Of a stretch of 64,000 nt of DNA, positions 61,706 through 64,000 are shown piece after piece. The translations under genes and the position numbers were made by a program. Numbering within the stretch: the first letter of the stretch is position 1; each line of letters begins with the position of its first letter. The notes beneath the pieces are model-generated. The model did no database searches, was not told where the DNA came from, and saw nothing but the letters and a program-made list of their open reading frames with translations. This stretch comes from Enterobacteriaceae bacterium RIT691 (GTDB lineage Bacteria > Pseudomonadota > Gammaproteobacteria > Enterobacterales > Enterobacteriaceae), in contig WJYM01000005.1 in NCBI GenBank assembly GCA_009668205.1, positions 62,001 to 126,000 on the forward strand. The letters run 5' to 3'.

Positions 61706-62614
61706 TTACTGCAGCAGGCTGGAGATCATGCTGCTGGTGCTGTTGGACTGTTTCAGCATGGTGATACCGGTCTGCATCAGTACCTGCTGCTTGGTCATGT
61801 TAGACGCTTCCGTCGCGTAGTCGGTATCCATGATGTTACCGACCGCCACGTCCGTGTTGTCTTTCATGTTGGTCAGGTTGGCTGCGGTATCGTTCAGACG
61901 GTTGATGGAAGCACCCAGTTTGGACTGGATTGCACCGATATCGTCCTGTGCCGTCTTGATGTTGTCCATCGCCGTTGAAGCGCCACCAGAAGTGGTCAGT
62001 TCAGTACCGGCTGCGCCGGTGCCGGTGCCATCAGTCTGGTCGTCTTTGAACGTCGCACTCACATTACCCAGATCAGTTACCAGGCTGCCCAGCTGAGAAG
62101 AGATATCCACGCTGATGGTGTCAGACGATTCTGCACCCACCTGGAAGGACACGGATGACTGGAACAGGCCGTCTTTACCGGTGTTGCTGTTACCGCTGGT
62201 GCCGAACAGGTTGGTGCCACCGTAAGTGGTGTTTTCCATCATGTCAGACATCTGCTGGCCCAGTTCATCGTACTCGTCCTGCATCGCCTGCAGGTCATCG
62301 TCGCTGTACGTTCCGTTCGATGCCTGAGTGGCGAGGTCGTTCATACGGCCCAGAACGTCAGTCATTTCGTCGAACATGCCATCTGCAGTCTGCAGCATTG
62401 CCGTCGCATCGCTGATGTTGCGCAGTGCAACCGCATCACCGTCAGACTGAGTCTGCAGGCGGGTCGCGATTTGCTTACCGGCGGCATCGTCAGCAGAAGA
62501 GTTGATGCGGTTACCGGTAGCCAGACGCTCCATGGAGGTTGCCAGGGAGGAGTTTGATTTATTGATGGCGTTAACTGCTGCCATAGAGGCAACGTTGGTG
62601 TTCATCGATAACAT
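61706..62614 (-). CDS. lafA: Lateral flagellin LafA, copy 2
   Basis: 302-aa flagellin identical to copy 1 except Ser68 and Ala202. All assembly helices are intact, so both are expected to be functional. It lies furthest upstream in the laf direction, has its own promoter region and terminator, and the next gene upstream is yafL on the opposite strand. In Flag-2 loci a single lafA normally lies just before lafB; here the second copy is 6.4 kb away. The synonymous differences cluster in the 5' part (about 62400-62480 versus the same part of copy 1), hinting at recent duplication or gene conversion. Confidence 0.97.
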   Translation of the reverse strand: MLSMNTNVASMAAVNAINKSNSSLATSMERLATGNRINSSADDAAGKQIATRLQTQSDGDAVALRNISDATAMLQTADGMFDEMTDVLGRMNDLATQASNGTYSDDDLQAMQDEYDELGQQMSDMMENTTYGGTNLFGTSGNSNTGKDGLFQSSVSFQVGAESSDTISVDISSQLGSLVTDLGNVSATFKDDQTDGTGTGAAGTELTTSGGASTAMDNIKTAQDDIGAIQSKLGASINRLNDTAANLTNMKDNTDVAVGNIMDTDYATEASNMTKQQVLMQTGITMLKQSNSTSSMISSLLQ

Positions 62615-62661
62615 GATACTGTTCCTTGTTAAAATTAAGATTTACCGCTTGGTACTCCTGA

Positions 62662-62689
62662 AATGCGGCACCCCCGGCGTGAAACTTAA
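62662..62689 (-). promoter_or_regulatory. Candidate sigma-28-type promoter of lafA copy 2
   Basis: Minus strand TTAAGTTT, 12-base spacer, GCCGCATT. The -10 keeps the GCCG half of the FliA consensus GCCGATAA, one base better than copy 1. It is placed 48-75 bp before the ATG. Confidence 0.5.
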
Positions 62690-62960
62690 TAAAGTTTTTA
62701 ATTAAATTTTCAGCTCGTTGTTTTTCAACGAAAAGATAATCAGAAAATGATAAGCACGCCCCGCAAATACAGTATTTCCATGGAATGAAATCGGGGATAT
62801 AACCAACAGCTCACAGCAAATTTATTAATAAACAGAGCGGCACAGTAAATGAATAACAGGGCGGTTAAAGAAGAAGGTAAAATAACGGACAATGACTGCT
62901 CAATAGTGTCCGACAAGATAATTTAGCCCGGGCACAGAATGGCCGAAAATACGACCCGTA

Positions 62961-63770
62961 ATGCCAATGCTACCGCTTATCGTCAAGAAAACACTTAAAC
63001 CGTTGCTGCTGGTGATGATCGTTATCCCTTTCACCGCACAAGCCGTAAAACCCACGCCAACCCACCACCATAAGCGTGCAGTGCATAAAAAGAAACGCGT
63101 CGCCCCGGTCGACACCCTGAGCTATGCTGCCCGTTTGCGAATGCTCAATCGAGCGCGATTGCTGAACCACTATCACGCCGAACATCCCAAAACGAGTGTT
63201 GCTGAGCTGGCCGCGATTTCCACCTCAACACGCGCGCAGCGGGCAGCAAACAGAACGTTAGTGAAGGCTCACCCTGAGTGGTTTCGTGGGCCATGGAAGT
63301 TGGGAGACAGTCGCTGGGAACACGTGGAAGATAACGACACGTTTCTCAGCCACGACCACCTGAAAAACCTGACGGAAGTGGCTATCCATCGTATGGAAGC
63401 CCAGTTAGGGAAGCCGTATGTCTGGGGCGGAACCGCGCCTGATACCGGGTTTGATTGCAGCGGGCTGGTGTTCTACGCCTATAACAAAGTGCTGGCAGAA
63501 AAGCTGCCGCGCACGGCGAACCAGATGTACCACTACCGACGTGGCGTGAAAGTGCCGGGGGATGCGCTACGACGCGGCGACCTGCTCTTCTTTCATGTGC
63601 ACAGCAGCGCGCAGGTGGCTGACCATATGGGCGTATATCTGGGACACGGTCAATTTATCGAATCCCCACGCACCGGTGAAGCGGTTCGGGTCAGTCAGCT
63701 TCAGGATCAGTTCTGGCAGGATCACTTCCTCGGCGCTCGCCGTATTCTGACCCGCAATACCATTCTCTAA
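62961..63770 (+). CDS. yafL: YafL-like NlpC/P60 cell-wall peptidase
   Basis: 269-aa exported cysteine peptidase of the NlpC/P60 family, likely cutting peptidoglycan stem peptides. A hydrophobic signal segment (about 12-28, ending TAQA) precedes a basic His/Lys-rich linker and the C-terminal catalytic domain: GKPYVWGGTAPDTGFDCSGLV with Cys166, LRRGDLLFF, and His222 in VADHMGVYL. It matches E. coli YafL over most of its length (SYAARxRMxNRARLL, HPEWF, FWQDHFLGARRILT). E. coli yafL lies next to the remnant of the Flag-2 locus, so its presence beside lafA is informative about the insertion site. ATG at 62967 is an alternative start. Confidence 0.92.
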   Translation: MPMLPLIVKKTLKPLLLVMIVIPFTAQAVKPTPTHHHKRAVHKKKRVAPVDTLSYAARLRMLNRARLLNHYHAEHPKTSVAELAAISTSTRAQRAANRTLVKAHPEWFRGPWKLGDSRWEHVEDNDTFLSHDHLKNLTEVAIHRMEAQLGKPYVWGGTAPDTGFDCSGLVFYAYNKVLAEKLPRTANQMYHYRRGVKVPGDALRRGDLLFFHVHSSAQVADHMGVYLGHGQFIESPRTGEAVRVSQLQDQFWQDHFLGARRILTRNTIL

Positions 63771-64000
63771 AGATTGAGGATCTGTAACAGGATTATCAGT
63801 AGGGTTGCCAGCAGCACCACCACCGCAACGGATAGCCAGCCCGGCGTGAAAGCCTGGCGTAGATCGGCAGAAGACGCGGTAAACGGATGCCACAGCGGTG
63901 AAGCACTGTTATTCGCATCAGCATCTATGCGTATATCCCCCTTTTGCGTTTCCTTCGACGTCTGCTCTTCGGCAATGCGCCCGCGTCTGACCAAAACGCT
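63767..64000 (-). CDS. C-terminal end of a tail-anchored or single-pass membrane protein (partial)
   Basis: The frame is open to the right edge, so only the last 77 codons are visible. They encode a polar segment (GRIAEEQTSKETQKGDIRID, then SPLWHPFTASSADLRQAF) and a final membrane helix (WLSVAVVVLLATLLIILLQ) two residues from the end. I do not recognise it. In other Flag-2 loci the gene before lafA is lafZ, a membrane regulator, and this could be its end, but nothing seen is specific. The stop overlaps the yafL stop by 4 bp (convergent). Confidence 0.6.
   Translation of the reverse strand, partial: SVLVRRGRIAEEQTSKETQKGDIRIDADANNSASPLWHPFTASSADLRQAFTPGWLSVAVVVLLATLLIILLQILNL

Larger units (their letters stand above)
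61642..62709 (-). repeat. Direct repeat copy 2: promoter, lafA and terminator
   Basis: Second copy of the 1.07-kb unit at 55271-56338, in the same orientation and without visible length change. The two copies bracket 5.3 kb (56339-61641) that holds the modification genes and the EAL gene. Recombination between them would delete the island and leave one flagellin gene. Confidence 0.93.

Noticed and set aside
1-64000. CRISPR array, tRNA or rRNA genes, prophage
   Set aside because: No regularly spaced repeats, no cloverleaf or rRNA signatures and no phage structural genes were found on either strand.

Overview
The window is a chromosomal segment of an enterobacterium (Enterobacteriaceae). Many proteins are close matches, from memory, to E. 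coli or Klebsiella families (DcuS/DcuR, FumB, RoxA, YafL, YjcS, BcsZ, lateral-flagellar Laf proteins). Intergenic REP/BIME elements of the E. coli/Enterobacter type are present. The genus is inferred only: Enterobacter, Lelliottia, Leclercia or a close relative fits best. No rRNA, tRNA, CRISPR array, insertion sequence or phage gene was found.

Layout, left to right. (1) 1-4875: the 3' part of a membrane diguanylate cyclase gene, a periplasmic YjcS-like alkyl sulfatase, a YidB-like small protein and a MurQ-like SIS protein. (2) 5050-15269: an anaerobic fumarate module made of the DcuS/DcuR two-component system, the flavin transferase ApbE, a soluble three-domain NADH:fumarate reductase carrying the ApbE target motif, a DASS dicarboxylate transporter and class I fumarase. 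A perfect FNR box lies in the divergent promoter region. (3) 15618-25466: a co-directional run starting with a Ser-type arylsulfatase and its radical-SAM maturase. The maturase stop codon overlaps the start of a MoxR/DUF58/DUF4381/VWA/VWA-TPR/BatD/HAD-phosphatase chain in which every junction overlaps or abuts. (4) 25630-33416: an EmrAB-like efflux pair, a LacI-type regulator divergent from a cytoplasmic GH5-like glycosidase plus GPH sugar transporter, and roxA. (5) 34135-45613: a complete cellulose operon bcsO-Q-A-B-C-D-Z. (6) 45858-48626: a GGDEF / degenerate GGDEF / EAL protein. (7) 48817-62614, minus strand: the lateral (Flag-2) flagellar filament and motor genes lafA-B-C-D-E-F-S-T-U. (8) yafL and the end of a membrane protein gene at the right edge.

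The most unusual part is the lafA region. A unit of about 1.07 kb (promoter, flagellin gene, terminator) is present twice, at 55271-56338 and 61642-62709, in direct orientation and nearly identical. The two flagellins differ at two residues. Between the copies lies a 5.3-kb island encoding a TagD-like glycerol-3-phosphate cytidylyltransferase, an unrecognised 318-aa protein, an 850-aa fusion of GT2, GT25 and a CDP-glycerol glycerophosphotransferase-like domain, and a degenerate EAL protein. The simplest reading is a cassette that makes CDP-glycerol and decorates lateral flagellin, or another surface glycan, with a glycerol-phosphate-containing group. That function is inferred from domains and position.

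Functionally the right half puts the two arms of the sessile/motile choice side by side: cellulose synthesis (BcsA has an intact PilZ c-di-GMP motif), c-di-GMP enzymes or sensors, and lateral flagella. No lateral export, basal-body, rod or hook genes (lfh, lfi, lfg) are in the window, so whether this flagellum is complete cannot be judged from here.
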